Part shown: piece after piece, positions 49,477-61,246 of the stretch
Numbering within the stretch: position 1 is the first letter of the stretch
How the letters are laid out: each line of letters opens with the position of its first letter
NCBI GenBank assembly: GCA_010015805.1
Contig: ML978127.1
Location: forward strand, 496,001 to 560,000
Direction: 5' to 3'
DNA from: Rhizodiscina lignyota
Lineage: Eukaryota; Ascomycota; Dothideomycetes; Aulographales; Rhizodiscinaceae
DNA length: 64,000 nucleotides
Program-made: the position numbers and the translations under genes
Notes under the pieces: generated by a model
Told to the model about the DNA's origin: nothing
What the model saw: the letters and a program-made list of their open reading frames with translations, nothing else
The model's database searches: none

Positions 49477-50371
49477 CCCTGGAGATACCGTTGGAACTGT
49501 GCAACATTCATTGTTTATGACAAGAGCATTGGAAGCTAGTACTCCATTGCGGGGAAGGCATCCTGGTGTATGGCGTACTCATAGGGCCGACTTCATGTGT
49601 AGTAAGCATATCGCGATAGGGCTGGGCATCACCGATTATGGGATGGGAGGAATTGAATGTACCTACACGATGGAGTCTATATCTCACGAAAGAACATCAA
49701 TGCTTTCCAAGACTGTATTCTGGCTGTTTTGAATTGCCTGTCCCGAAACAGTTCTGCACTGGCCGAAAAGGGCATGTCGAGGGCGTGTTCGAAGATAAGG
49801 TTCCAACGGAGGCGTAAGGAGCGCATAAAGGGGGAAGGAAGTATTGATGACGTTCCCTTGACGGCCGGCCAGGGGGACGGACTTGGACTTGCCTGTCTGC
49901 CAGGCGCTGCCGCTGCGGGGCACATCGAAAGCCCATCTTGGCCGCACCAACCCAATGCACCTCCAAGCTACGAATGTGCTACTACAATCCTGCTGCTTGA
50001 CCTCAGCTCCTCACCTCGACGAGCGTCCTCCCTCCCTGGATTAATTCTGCGCAAAGAGGATGCCCTGTTGAGCAGGATTTTCCCGCCTCTGCGTCTTCCC
50101 GAGGCTGCTCAACACTCCCTCGCCCGGTGAAAGCTTACTGCGCAAATCCCCACGCGATCCCAGACAGCGACCAACACCTCTTTCGACACTCTCAGCATCT
50201 CACACGGCTAATACACACTGTCAAATTACTATCACCACCTCTCCCGTTTTATCTGGCCTCGCCGCATGTCTCGATACTTCGACGATATGACCCGACGGTG
50301 TCGTTAGTCGAGCTTCCGCGAGTCCCGGTTTATCAACGAGTCAGGCCCTCGACACTGAACCTCTTCACAAA
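49477..50371. other. No gene recognised; SIP5 promoter region
   Basis: At 49.66-50.13 kb frames are open on both strands in several phases at once, which argues against any being real. The right end must hold the SIP5 promoter and a pyrimidine-rich leader. Confidence 0.5.
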
Positions 50372-53248
50372 ATGGGCAACAGCGCAGGCAAAGAAGCACG
50401 ATCGGACCGTCTGTCCCAATCTCGCTCAAACGACAGTCGTACTGGCGATCCTTCCTCTCCCACAGCGGCCGCCGGATCGTCACAGGCGCAACCGGGTGAT
50501 AACCCGGGCGGTCGTGTCTATTCCTCTGGCAGAAATCGTGGTAGTCGACATGACTTATCGTTCTTAGGCCTCGGAGGAAACTCTGACAGAGATCCGGCAC
50601 AGCCGGAGCCAAGGAGGGAGACCAAGGCGGAGCGAGAAGCGAGGAAATTGGAGAAAGAGCGGGAGCTGAGGAAGAAGGAGCGTGAGCGGAGCATAAAGGA
50701 GGAGGGCGTTGATGGAGGATATCTCGTTACACTTGGCACTTACACGGGTACGGAGGATTTCAATAAGTCAGTGGTGAGGCAGTTGATGGTATGTTCGTTC
50801 AATTTTGGTGGCATCACAAGGATGGTACAACTCACGGACACGTAGATTGAGAGAAGGTTAGCGCCTTTCTGGAGAGGTCTGAATGACCACTCAGATACTT
50901 GGACGGAGCATCAGCTCGTTGCAGTCGCTCGAGGCCTGCCACTTCCCGCTGCCGACGAAATTCCCCCGGAAGATACGTCCAGAAATACTTCACAGACCAG
51001 AGCTGGCGAACGCGCAGCGGACGTCAACATCAACCATTTGACCGTGCCCATCACCTCGCGATCTCAGTCATACACCTCCGACACATCGGCAACCCTCTCA
51101 CCTTCGCATCCTGCATTCTCCTCAAGCGCACCGCCACCCGGTGTCTCGCAATCCACACCCTTCTTCAAAGGCCGAGCTAAGGCGTTGGCCGCACTCAAGA
51201 CTTCGAGCAATGCCGGCTCCCAGACGGACATGACACCACAGGAAATTCAACTACCGAAAGACCCTTACGTCAACGGCCAGCAAATAGAGGTATTCTTGTA
51301 TAAAGACGCCTCTGAATGCCCCATATGCTTCCTCTACTACCCACCTTACCTCAACAAAACGCGTTGCTGTGACCAGCCCATTTGCTCGGAATGCTTCGTC
51401 CAGATAAAACGCCCTGATCCTCATCCACCTGAACACCACGATGACCCAGACAATCCGAACACCTCGAATGGCTCGAACGGCTCGAACGGCATGAGCGAAC
51501 ACCAGCAGCCTCCTCCCCCAGAGGAAGAGAACATGTTGGTCTGCGAGCCAGCCGCATGTCCATTCTGCGTCCAGCCCGAGTTCGGCGTGACGTACGAACC
51601 CCCTCCGTTTCGCCGAGGTCTTGTCTATGCCATACAAGGCCGTGGTTTATCAGCAATGAGTGCAACATCAGCCATGTCTTCATCGTCATCTTTGAATTCA
51701 CAAGGCATGTCTACACCAGGCGGCACGAATACAGGTAGACGACGAACGACATCGCTGTCTGCCTCTGCGCCTAGCGTTATTACGACCGACCGTGTACGGC
51801 CAGACTGGGCGAAAAAGCTGTCTGACGCGCGAGCGCATGCGTTGAGGAGAGCTGCGGCGGCAACAGCATTGCACAACGCCGCATACGTGCTCGGTAACGT
51901 AGGGGGTTCTGATGGGAGAGGCTTGCTTGGCCGGAGGAGGCGCATGTTTGCTAGCATTGGAGACAGCGGCAGCGCAAACGGAAGCGGGAGTGGGACGCCA
52001 TCGCGTGTGCCGGAACACATGTCGCTGAGCCATGTTGGTGCGATGTTAGCGGCTGCAGACCGCGAGCGAGAGAGGGGCGCAAACTTGCCTGGTGGAGAGA
52101 ACACTACCTCTGGCAGGGGTTCACGGAGAACTAGGATGGAAGATCTCGAGGAGCTGATGATGATGGAAGCGATTCGACTGAGTCTTGCATCAGAGGAAGA
52201 GCGACGCCGTAAGGAAGAGAAGGAGGAGGTCAAGCGGTTGAAGAAGGAAGAGAAAAGGGCTGCTAAGGAAGCGAAGAAGGCAGAAAAGGCGCAGAGAAAA
52301 TCGAGTGGCGGAATGATGTACACCGCCAGCAGCAATGCGAGCACCATCTCCAACTTTCTTGCGAGCGGCTCAGCGCAGCCTCAGACTCCTGTTGACGGGA
52401 AGGGGAAGGCTATCGATCGTGGCAGCCCACCTTCGATGTTAAACGAGCCCGGCGCTAGTGTTGCGGACATCGGCTCTGGGCCGTCAAGTCCAAGGGAAGA
52501 CCCGCAGCGCCATCTTGAGCACAGCAGAGCACAGATTCAGAATCTCCCGGGGAGCGATGCAAACTCTAGGGCACCAACACCTGCGATCAATATCACGGAT
52601 AGTCCAACTAGTGGCAACCACCGGTCTAGTCTGCGCCATCTGTCCAACGCTTCGAGCTCGGCCTCATCATTAAATGAGTCAATCCCTGGTTCCGTTGGCA
52701 ATACCAGTGGCGGCCTCGAGCCTAATCCCACAGGTGTAAACCATGCCCGCACAGGTAGTGCAATTGACATCGTCGCGGCCGAAGACCCTCTTACGAGTGA
52801 AACGCCTCCCGGTGGTGGAGCGGGTACAGAGCCTATGTTCAATTTCCGTAGCCTCGCGGAGGTGATTGGGAACGAGGAAGGCCAAGGCAAGGACGACGAT
52901 AACGCAGAGCGCATTGAGAACGTTACGGATAACACCAAACTCAGCGCAAATCCAGGTCCGAATGCGAACCTAGGACGCCTGAGTCCCGAAAGCGTAACAG
53001 ACACGAGCTCGCTGAATCGCAGCAGAGGGGACTCTGGCGAGAGTTCAAACAGCAGTGTACCGCCTGATGTGGCGGAAGTAGTGCAGAGGGGAACGAGAAA
53101 AGAGGATGATGAAATGGACATTGGGCCTGCACCAGTGCCACTTGCGCAAACTGCCACGCAGGCGAGCAACCCTTACGACGCGAAACATTTCGGAGATATC
53201 AGTGTACTGGATCCAGTTGCACAGGCAGGCAGAGAAGCGTTCCGATAA
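50372..53248 (+). CDS. sip5: Sip5-like protein (Snf1-interacting, RING-like zinc segment)
   Basis: Two exons (50372-50788, 50846-53248) give 939 aa. Starts [12 protein letters not shown]; Gly2 suggests possible N-myristoylation. A conserved block around residues 110-165 ([24 protein letters not shown] then [11 protein letters not shown]) is followed by a split zinc-binding module: [10 protein letters not shown]...[17 protein letters not shown] and, after an Asn/Gly/Ser-rich insert (NGSNGSNG), [16 protein letters not shown]. The long C-terminal half is disordered with a charged coil ([20 protein letters not shown]). In yeast Sip5 interacts with the Snf1 kinase and the Glc7 phosphatase regulator Reg1, linking it to glucose signalling; that role is carried over by similarity. 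Fungal homologues of this length are usual. Confidence 0.9.
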
Positions 53249-53720
53249 CATAGCGTCAGGAGGAGCTCTGCTGTCGATGGCGTTCTAGTGAGGATTGGAA
53301 GGGAGGCGTATGCATCCCACCGGGCTGGGCAAGGGGAGCACCTCACTTGGCTTCATGGCGTTTGGACGGATGCACAGTTTATGTGATCTTATGCTTGCAT
53401 ATGTGCCGCTCGTGCCGGCCTTTCTTCTTGTTTTCCTCATTTTCGCGGCACTCATTTTGGTCCAGGATGACAGAACAGACTGATCATTGCATACAGCACC
53501 ATAAAAAATCGAGTACTGATTGCGCAGGCCCTCGCTGCTTGGGGCCAGGGGGCGGTAGTTTGTGAGCCTTCGCGCTATCATTCAGCACCGTGGTTTTTCT
53601 TGTCATGATAGAACGCTAGAATGAGAATATGTCTAGATATCCCTGACGCAAGTGACACACCGGAGTGTAACCCGCTTAGGTGAAGATAGTTCGTAGTCTC
53701 GGTCCGGTAACTACAAATAA

Positions 53721-53746
53721 TATACGGAGTACGGAGAACGGAGTAC
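53721..53746 (+). repeat. Clustered ACGGAGTA(C) motif
   Basis: Three nearly adjacent copies of the ACGGAG core, two of them full ACGGAGTAC, within 26 bp. Single copies of TACGGAGTA also lie at 24298, 34141 (reverse) and 38068, all intergenic. Confidence 0.7.
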
Positions 53747-54562
53747 TTGAACTGCCACCGCTCAGTCCTTCCGCTCCCATTGCGTTTGCTGCAGAAGCTA
53801 GCACCTTTTCTCTCTCTAGCCTTCATCCATACTGAACGCTGTTCAATTACTTGCCCTTTGCGTCAGTTTATCAGCTCGTTTGCTCTGTGCTCTGTCTGAC
53901 TGGGATCCTCGAATTCTCCAAATCCTTAAGCCTCGTTGCCTTGTGACGAATAGCCTATACGTCCGTCTTCACTGTAACGTTGATGTGATATTCCTAATTA
54001 TTCCAGACGCTTAGCCTCTTCGTGCTCCATGACCTTCGTACTTGTTGTACATGGGATGGTAAGGAATTTGCTCGACACTCCCATGTGGACACTGGAACAA
54101 ACCAGGCCCTATTGATTGAGACTCGCGGTGCCTAAGTGCAATTGGGATGGGAAATGTGGCTCCACGTAGACGGAACAGAAGGTGAACTATGAGGAGACTC
54201 TCAAAGATGAAATGTAGGTATAGATTGCGTCCCCATTTTGACCTTCGCGCTGGTTGTAACGGGAGCTTGAGTAGCCATCAGTGCAAGCCCTGCCCTAAAG
54301 ACTCTGAGGAGACAATCCATAGAAACGTGCCAATGTGACCGGAAGTTCTTTATTCTCCTACGGCTAGACCTAGCTCTTGTGGTATAATGAAATTACTGGT
54401 AGCAATAGCCTGTCGATCGATGGTAGGTTACAAAGAGAATAGGCTTTAGCTACAGTACGTTGAACGTAGCCTCAGATAGAAACTCAATGTTTAGTCAATG
54501 TACACTGCGTTCGATCAGCTAGATGTTATTTAACAAGTACTCGCCAAAGCATATTCAATTAA

Positions 54563-54607
54563 GGTTTCAGAGATGCTCTCGCTTGCGGTGAAGAGTAAAA
54601 CTCGCTG
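54563..54607 (+). repeat. Dispersed 41-bp motif, copy B
   Basis: It matches 63080-63123 at about 35 of 41 positions (TTTCAGAGATGCTCTC, then TGAAGA.TAAAACT.GC). It sits about 240 bp upstream of the PLP-homeostasis gene. Confidence 0.6.
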
Positions 54608-54843
54608 ATGGTGCACGTTTTTGATGAACTTCAGCCAGGAGATTCTCTGGAAGCGGGCAGGGAAGCAGGCAGAGAAAACAGCGGCAGGGGCAGAGAAACA
54701 GGCAGAGCAGCGGGCAGAAGAGCGGACAGTATAACGACCCCCTTTCCTCGGTCATCATCATAGAGCCAAGACTCTAACAGATACCGCATTTGGCACAACT
54801 GATCCACTACTTGCGAGACTTTAAATGACCATGACGCGATAAT

Positions 54844-55773
54844 ATGGCCGAGGATATGCATGTAAACCCCCAGAGAGCCAGGCAGCTCTTGGAAAACCTG
54901 GGCTCCGTCTCGCAAACTATTCAGAGTGCGAGTCGAGTGAGTGGAAAGAATGTATATCACTTCTTTCCTTACGTTACGTCTCTTTTTAATGTGGGCAACA
55001 TCAATTGATGCCATTTTCCCATCATCCAGGTCCGTCTTGTAGCAGTATCGAAGCTCAAACCTGCCTCCGATATCCTCGCCCTCCACACTTCTCCAAATCC
55101 GCAATACCACTTCGGCGAGAACTACTTCCAAGAGCTCAACGAGAAGGCAGCTCTCCTTCCTCGATCGGTCCGATGGCACTTCATTGGCGCTCTCCAGACG
55201 AATAAATGCAAGCCGCTCGCAGAGCATATACCGAACTTATGGTGCGTTGAGAGCGTGGACAATGCCAAAAAGGCAGATGCGCTGGAAAAGGGAAGAGCAG
55301 CGTTGACCGAGCGCTTGAAGACTCAAAATGAGAACGGCACGAGTAATGGAGACTCAGCAGGCAACCAAGAGCAATTGCGCATAATGGTGCAGGTGAACAC
55401 ATCAGGCGAGGAGTCGAAAAGCGGATGCGAACCGGGAGATACGGTGGCATTGTGCCGACATGTTCGAGAATCATGTCCACATCTGAAGCTACAGGGCCTT
55501 ATGACTATTGGTGCAATCGCAAGGTCAAAGGCGACGACGGCAGAGACCGAAAATGAGGATTTCGTGGCATTAAAAGACACGCGAGACAAAGTTGCGGCGG
55601 AGCTAGGCATTCCAGCGGACGAACTGGAACTGTCAATGGGAATGAGCTCCGATTATGAAGGAGCCATAGCCATGGGCAGCGACGAAGTGCGCATAGGGAG
55701 CACGATCTTCGGGGAACGACCTCCCAAGAAAGATGCCAAAGTGGTGGAAGACGTCAAGGAGGAGAAAGGATAG
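54844..55773 (+). CDS. Pyridoxal-phosphate homeostasis protein (YggS/PROSC family)
   Basis: Two exons (54844-54951, 55030-55773) give 283 aa. This family folds like the N-terminal barrel of alanine racemase, binds PLP and buffers its level; it has no known racemase activity. The PLP lysine is in VRLVAVSKLKP. Also conserved are HFGENYFQELNEKA, RWHFIGALQTNK, ELSMGMSSDYEGAI and EVRIGSTIFGERP. A second in-frame ATG (54856) is an alternative start; the first gives MAEDMHVNPQRARQL. An insert of ~25 polar residues (around NENGTSNGDSAGN) is typical of fungal members. The gene is convergent with the AP-2 alpha gene, ~200 bp away. Confidence 0.94.
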
Positions 55774-55974
55774 ACAGTATTATTGGTGCAGTGAATGTTC
55801 ATCATTAGAGTCAGATGCCACACTTCAGCCTCTGCTCTCCGAACCTCATTACCAAAGATGCATACACACAACCGATGGTATCCTGCAAAATGACGACGTC
55901 CTGCCATGCTCAATGCTAAGGAAATGATTTCCACAGTAACCTGACTCCGATGCTTCGCTCAGAACCGAACCATT

Positions 55975-58952
55975 TCACTCGTCCAGTTCGCCTTGTGACA
56001 ACCGCCCTTCCATAAATTTCACCAAGATAGGGGGGACAGCCTCGTCCGTTGCCCGTACAGTAATGCGATACATCTACCACTTCGTTAGCAAGGTATGCAA
56101 TGAGGACATATATATGGCGTACCAAAGTCTCGTAATTTGGTTCCACCCTCAACAGACAGCCAAATTTTCCGCCATCACCGGTATGGAGAACCGTAGCACC
56201 AACCAAATTCTTCGGGTTTGGATCCACATTGTCCAACACGCCCCATTTGAACCCCTCCACAGTCTTGCGTGTGTAGGATGGATTCATCCTACGAGTCTTG
56301 CTCACGAGTCCAAATACGCGCTGCGCTTCTCGGGCGTTGCCGATTTGCTTCCATCTCTTGAAGAAGTCATCTGCATTCAAAGCTGCACTTTCCATATACT
56401 TGTGCAGCACAACCGGTAGCTGTAAAGTTAAAGCTTGCAGAGCTCCGGCCAAGTACGAGATGCGGATGGTGGGTGGATCTGTAAATACATTCTTTGCCTC
56501 GAACATGATCATCTGCTGTGTTTGGCCTTCCTGGGTAATCGTCGTGTCTGGCAGACTCTTGACATTCGTCTTGAGGGTGTCGGCAGATCGGTTATCCAAT
56601 GTCGTTGTGAACGAGTTGATGGGAAAGGAGTTCTTATTGGTGAAGTAGAGTATGACACAGCCGAGATCGCCGCGATATTCTGTCCGCAAGCCGATCTGCA
56701 TTTGGCTATCCTCATAAAAGACGCCCTCGGCACGCAGGAGTAAGCGGTTATACCCAATCTCCCAGTCTGGACTCAGGTGGTCCGCACTGGCCCAATTAGG
56801 CAATTTAGGCACAGGCTCTGTCATATCCAACCCTTGGAGGTCAGAGGCACCATTTGTACCGTTACTGGCCTTCGAATGTCCGTTTGTATCCGCCCCGCGC
56901 ACGTGGATTGGCGAATTTTCAGTGAAAGATCGTTTGAGACCCGTATTTGACCGGGCGAGGCTGAATTCCTTCGCATCAGTATTCGCATCTTTCCCTCCGA
57001 CCACCCACGTTCGCCTATCACTTGTTCCAGCATGCTTCTGATGCAGTCGAGATAGCAATGCCGAGGCACGTTCAGGGAACGGCGGCATCTCATCGCACAC
57101 TGTGCGAAGAAGCTCATCAGTCGGAAGACTCGCTAGTGCAAGATATTCGCAAGCTCTTTGCTGGAGCTCAGAGTCGGTGTTGTGGCTGTAGACCTTGAAG
57201 ACCTGGACCAGTTGAGGCTTAATCTCAGGGAAAAGATTGACGAATTTGACGAAGCAGGACAGAATGATTGATCTTGTGCTAAAAGAACATCCATGCATCT
57301 TCGATTGGAGAGCCATGAACTGCTCTATCGGACTGGAGCCCTTGTTGTCTGCGATGAGATGGCCAAACTCTCCAAGAATGTATGCTCCTATCTTGACCAA
57401 CGTTTCGTGGCAGTGATCGCCTTTGATGTATTGAAGAATGTTTTGGGCTGCATAGGTCTGCAGCTCATCGTTGTTCGTTACGATCTGGATGATGCGCTGC
57501 CACACCTCGTCGCTGACGTGCTCGCCTGCCATCGCAATGAGACGAAGTGATATGTCAACATACCACTGTATGTCAGTGGCATATTTCTCGGTCAGAATCG
57601 CAATCTTGAGCACCATTTCTTCTCTGATTGCGTAGTCTGCTGTTTGAAGGTACTTCAAGAGCTCTGAAACAATCGGCTGAGAATTCGATGAGTCGCACAT
57701 GCTGTACAGAAGGTCGAGTGCCTGCCGGCGAACACTTATGTCCCTGTCTCGAAGGAGTCCGATAATAATGCTTTGGTGTTTCTTTATAGGGTCCAAAGTT
57801 TCCGAGCGGGCAGCAAGGTGAGTCATGGCCTCAAGTCCAAGATACCGCACGTTCGTCTCCCTGGCTTGGATGAACTTGCCCAGTTTACTCGATATCTGGA
57901 TCATCAAATCGCGTTCTGTTTCCAGGTGGATGACCAGATTGATCGCTTCGAATAAAACGGCGTTCTGGGCATTGTTTTGTTGTACGTTTTTTGGCATATC
58001 CATAGCGGACTCCATAATACTTGTTAAAGAGTCTCGGATGAGCCCTCGAATATGAGTGTCCTCTGCAGGGCGTTAGTTTTGGCCTATTGCATGGAGAGGG
58101 CCACGTACCTGATGGTGGGTAATATTGTAGAAGCTTGAGCAGCTTGACCTGAATCCAAGGGCATGGAACCTTGTAATACAAGTAATCTGCGGCGCAGTCC
58201 CCATCTACCACGATGGCCTTCAGTCGCCTCGCTGCCTTTACATAGCTCGCCTTGTATTGATCTGGGCTGTCCTGTACGATTGTCATGACTAGTGATGTGA
58301 CTGACAGTGCCACACCCATGTCCGGATCATCCATAAGCGCGATTATCCGCTCAGACCATTCTAGTTGCACGATGCTTGGGTGCTTCCGATACAGCCGCAG
58401 TAACGTCAGAGCAGCCTTCTTCTTCACAAAAGGCTTGGAAGTTGGAGATATCAGCAGTCGATGGACGTCGCTACTCAAGGCCTCTCCCATCTCCTTTCCA
58501 CCAACGTTCGCAATTGCATGGAGCGCCAGGCAGTTGTTGAGCTCATTGTGATCAAGGAGGTCTTTCCGTATGCTATTGACGACGAGATGAAGAAGCTCGT
58601 GCTTTTCGTGGAGAAACAGTGTCACTGCCAGATATCCAATTTGCTTCTCTGAATACTTGGTCGCCGAGACGAGATTGACGGCCTCCAAGTGGCCAAAGTC
58701 AACATTCCATCCAAGGATGTAGATGTACAGCAGCTTGCAGACGTATTTCTTCTTGTTGTAGCCGTTCAAATTGCCGTCCTTGAACTTCTGCCGGATATTT
58801 GCAAGCTCCTTGTTGATTCTCTTCTCCTCCAGGTCTCGTGCTCTTGCATTTCTCAAGTCTGCTATGAACGAAACGAGCCCTCGCATGGACGACTGGTTTC
58901 CGGAGTTCCCACGGCTGAACAGGGAGGTGGGTGTGACGGAGGAAGAGGCCAT
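55975..58952 (-). CDS. apl3: AP-2 adaptor complex subunit alpha (alpha-adaptin)
   Basis: Large subunit of the clathrin adaptor AP-2, working at the plasma membrane in endocytosis and polar growth. Three exons (58952-58109, 58062-56123, 56073-55975) give 960 aa. The N-terminal trunk begins SSMRGLVSFIADLRNARARD...KKKYVCKLLYIYILGWNVDFGH, diagnostic for alpha. A Ser/Asn hinge and a C-terminal appendage (LPNWASADHLSPDWEIGYN...) follow. The last intron is only 49 nt and in-frame open: left unspliced it gives a false end. Spliced, the C-terminus reads MYRITVRATDEAVPPILVKF...RLSQGELDE, as in relatives. The ATG at 58952 (CACCATGG context) is the first available; the frame further upstream starts only at GTG. 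Confidence 0.96.
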
Positions 58953-59390
58953 GGTGACAGATGTAGCCGAGGAATGAGTCGATTTAGTATTGTGGCCCAC
59001 GAACGTCGAAGAGTCGACAGACTCAAGCTGCTCTTCTCATCGCATTACAAATTGAAAGCAGGAGCGTTGCGCGGACGAAGCTGCACAGGTGGGTGGAAGG
59101 CGGGAAGATCTCTAGAGGTGCGCGTAGGGTTCGGAGAGCGCATAGCGCGAGATATTAGTCTATGCGCATCGGACAGGTACAGCAGGCAGTGGAGGGAGGA
59201 AAGAAGTGAGGATTTTCTTGCGGAGACGACCGAATGGTGAAGACGGGGTCGACGTCGTAAGGTAGCTTGCAGGAAACCCCGGAAACGCTTGGCGCCACGC
59301 TGTAGCGCGCGGATGGCGCGTGGAGTCGGCGTGCCAAAAAGTGTCTGAAAGCTTGAAGCTGCTTTTTATAGCTTCTACAACCCCGATACA
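58953..59390. promoter_or_regulatory. Divergent promoter between AP-2 alpha and mL50-like genes
   Basis: 438 bp between divergent start codons, with no coding sequence supported. It must carry both core promoters. Confidence 0.6.
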
Positions 59391-60446
59391 ATGCGACCAC
59401 TACTGCAAGCCGTGGCAGCATTTGACACGTTGCTCTCTGGGTTCAGCCGTCAAGGCCACAGGAACTATTCTATTTGTCGCCAGTGCCATGAGAGGCTCCA
59501 ATTGAGGGCCCGAAGGACCTCACATGCGCCACGGCGGGTGGCATTTTCGAGTCTCTCTGCGAAACGGAATAACGCTGCGGAGGCCACAGATCAATTAGAA
59601 ACTCCCGACGACTACCTGCCAGCAGAGACTGGAGAATCCCTCGAATGGATTGGTTCCAAAGAGTGGCTTGAGGCGAGAGACGCCAAACCTATTAGACACA
59701 AGCCGTAGGTTATTATTCTGGACCTTTATTTGGAGTGGCTACGGCTAATGAAAATTGTCTATTTCTAGATTCCTTCCTGTAAAGAAGCTCACAAAACCTC
59801 AAGATATCTTTCGAGCCTTACACCGTTCGCTGGTGGAAATTTATGCACGAGCAAGTTCTACACAGGGTTCTCAAAAGCACTTATGGCGGGACACTGCTCC
59901 AAATGCGCCGGACGAGACGCAACTAGTGAGGTTCAAAGTCGAACCGAGCTCCGGAAAAGTTGTTCTTGTATTCCCGGATAGAGAAGCAAAAGCGCGGCTG
60001 TGTGATGCTTTGGGCGCCCAGATGTCGGGGGCTTCGTGGACCATTGAGGAGTCGAGCAGAGAGACGCAGGAGGGTCACTGGGCTTCTCTGACGTTGGGAG
60101 ATGTGGCTACAAAGTTTGCGGTATGCGAAGGTATTCATTTATCTTACAACGGCCTAACATGATCCAGATCATCAAACGATCAATGCAATTGACGGGCATT
60201 CGAATCTCTGATGCCACGATCAATTCTTGCTCCACCCCACAATCGCTACTTGCCGCCCTTACGACCACGCCTAAAGACATCAAAGTTGTAGATTCCCTAG
60301 CCGAGGATCGAAGGCTGAAAGGACTAGACAATGTGACTATATACGGGCAACGTTTAACAGCGATGGACAAGGATCAGCAGCTTGGGAGGTGGAAAGTCAT
60401 TGAACAGGAGCTGGAACGGCGTGGGCTGCCCATCTTTGGGTCATAG
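59391..60446 (+). CDS. Putative mitochondrial large-subunit ribosomal protein (mL50-like)
   Basis: Three exons (59391-59704, 59769-60120, 60168-60446) give 314 aa. The N-terminus is Arg/Ser/Ala-rich without acids (MRPLLQAVAAF...RARRTSHAPRR), as in mitochondrial targeting peptides. A conserved core follows: PFLPVKKLTKPQDIFRALHR, then a C-terminal segment including TTTPKDIKVVDSLAED, LDNVTIYGQRLTAMDK and RWKVIEQELERRGLPIFGS. This layout matches fungal mL50/MRPL13-type ribosomal proteins as I know them. The mitochondrial location is well supported; the exact subunit name is less certain. Phases at both introns are consistent. Confidence 0.78.
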
Positions 60447-61246
60447 TAACTTTTATAAATTCTGTGTAGTCTATGTGTATTCAAAACTATCTCATAATAC
60501 GTCGTTTTCAAGGAGATGCTATTGTCGGATCTGTGGGGGCTTCCTGCTTACATCACAAGCGTAAGTCTCCAGACTCGGAGGATCTTGGCCATAAGTCCCA
60601 AACAGACCACCGCAGCACGGATAACTTCAAATTAAGTGCTCAAACGTACCCGTCAGATGATTTTGGACAGTCAGAACGCTTCAGATACTCTTGCCCAAGA
60701 TGGTGTAACCCTGCTTTGATGCCTCAGTGATTATGAAAGACGTTGACTAGCCGCGGAAAGTCACGATAACTGATCATGATGATATTAATCTGTAGGAGTT
60801 ATTTCATTAACTATGCATCTCTAATATTGCATCAGTTCATGGTTTAGACTGCACCTTTCGGCGCGATGCTGTTCGGTAGTACTTATCTGCGTGTTCTCCC
60901 TTTCCCGCATTCGAACATCTAAAGCATCTCGCAAGCCTTCTAAATTTGGAAAAGCTTTGATACACTTTGCCTTTTCCTTTTGAATGACTGTTGCTTGCTC
61001 TTCATTGACGGTGTCTGACACTTTTCTCTAGTTCTTCGGAAATCTCGATTACACTTACCTCAGCAACGCGAAGAGGATGCATCTAGTGATAAGGCGTCCA
61101 CTACGCAGCTAGGTTGTCCCGTACGATAACGTTCAGAAACCCTTGACGCTTACAATTATATAGCTTTCCTGTCGTGAATTCGTGCACTTGTAGAATCGGT
61201 TGGAATCTTCTAGCATCTTACTAGTGAACCTCTCGAGCATTGCACA
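60447..61246. other. Spacer with a possible gene relic and the monooxygenase promoter
   Basis: On the minus strand 60821-61027 is open for 69 codons with protein-like content (KAKCIKAFPNLEGLRDALDV). It could join an upstream ATG at 61082 only through an implausible 31-nt intron. I read it as a relic or chance frame. A TATA-like ATTATATAG lies about 85 bp before the monooxygenase ATG. Confidence 0.4.

Larger units (their letters stand above)
53249..54843. other. Gene-free stretch of 1.6 kb with small repeats
   Basis: No gene is supported. It contains a cluster of the ACGGAGTAC motif (53721-53746), a purine-rich imperfect repeat of GGCAG/AGCGGGCAG (about 54650-54730) and one copy of the dispersed motif (54563-54607). 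Confidence 0.5.

Noticed and set aside
49657-50130. 157-codon plus frame and three minus frames upstream of SIP5
   Set aside because: All phases are open together, typical of composition and not of coding; no domain found.
54631-55227. 198-codon minus-strand frame
   Set aside because: It overlaps the PLP-homeostasis gene antisense and has low-complexity Leu/Pro/Ser ends; no domain.
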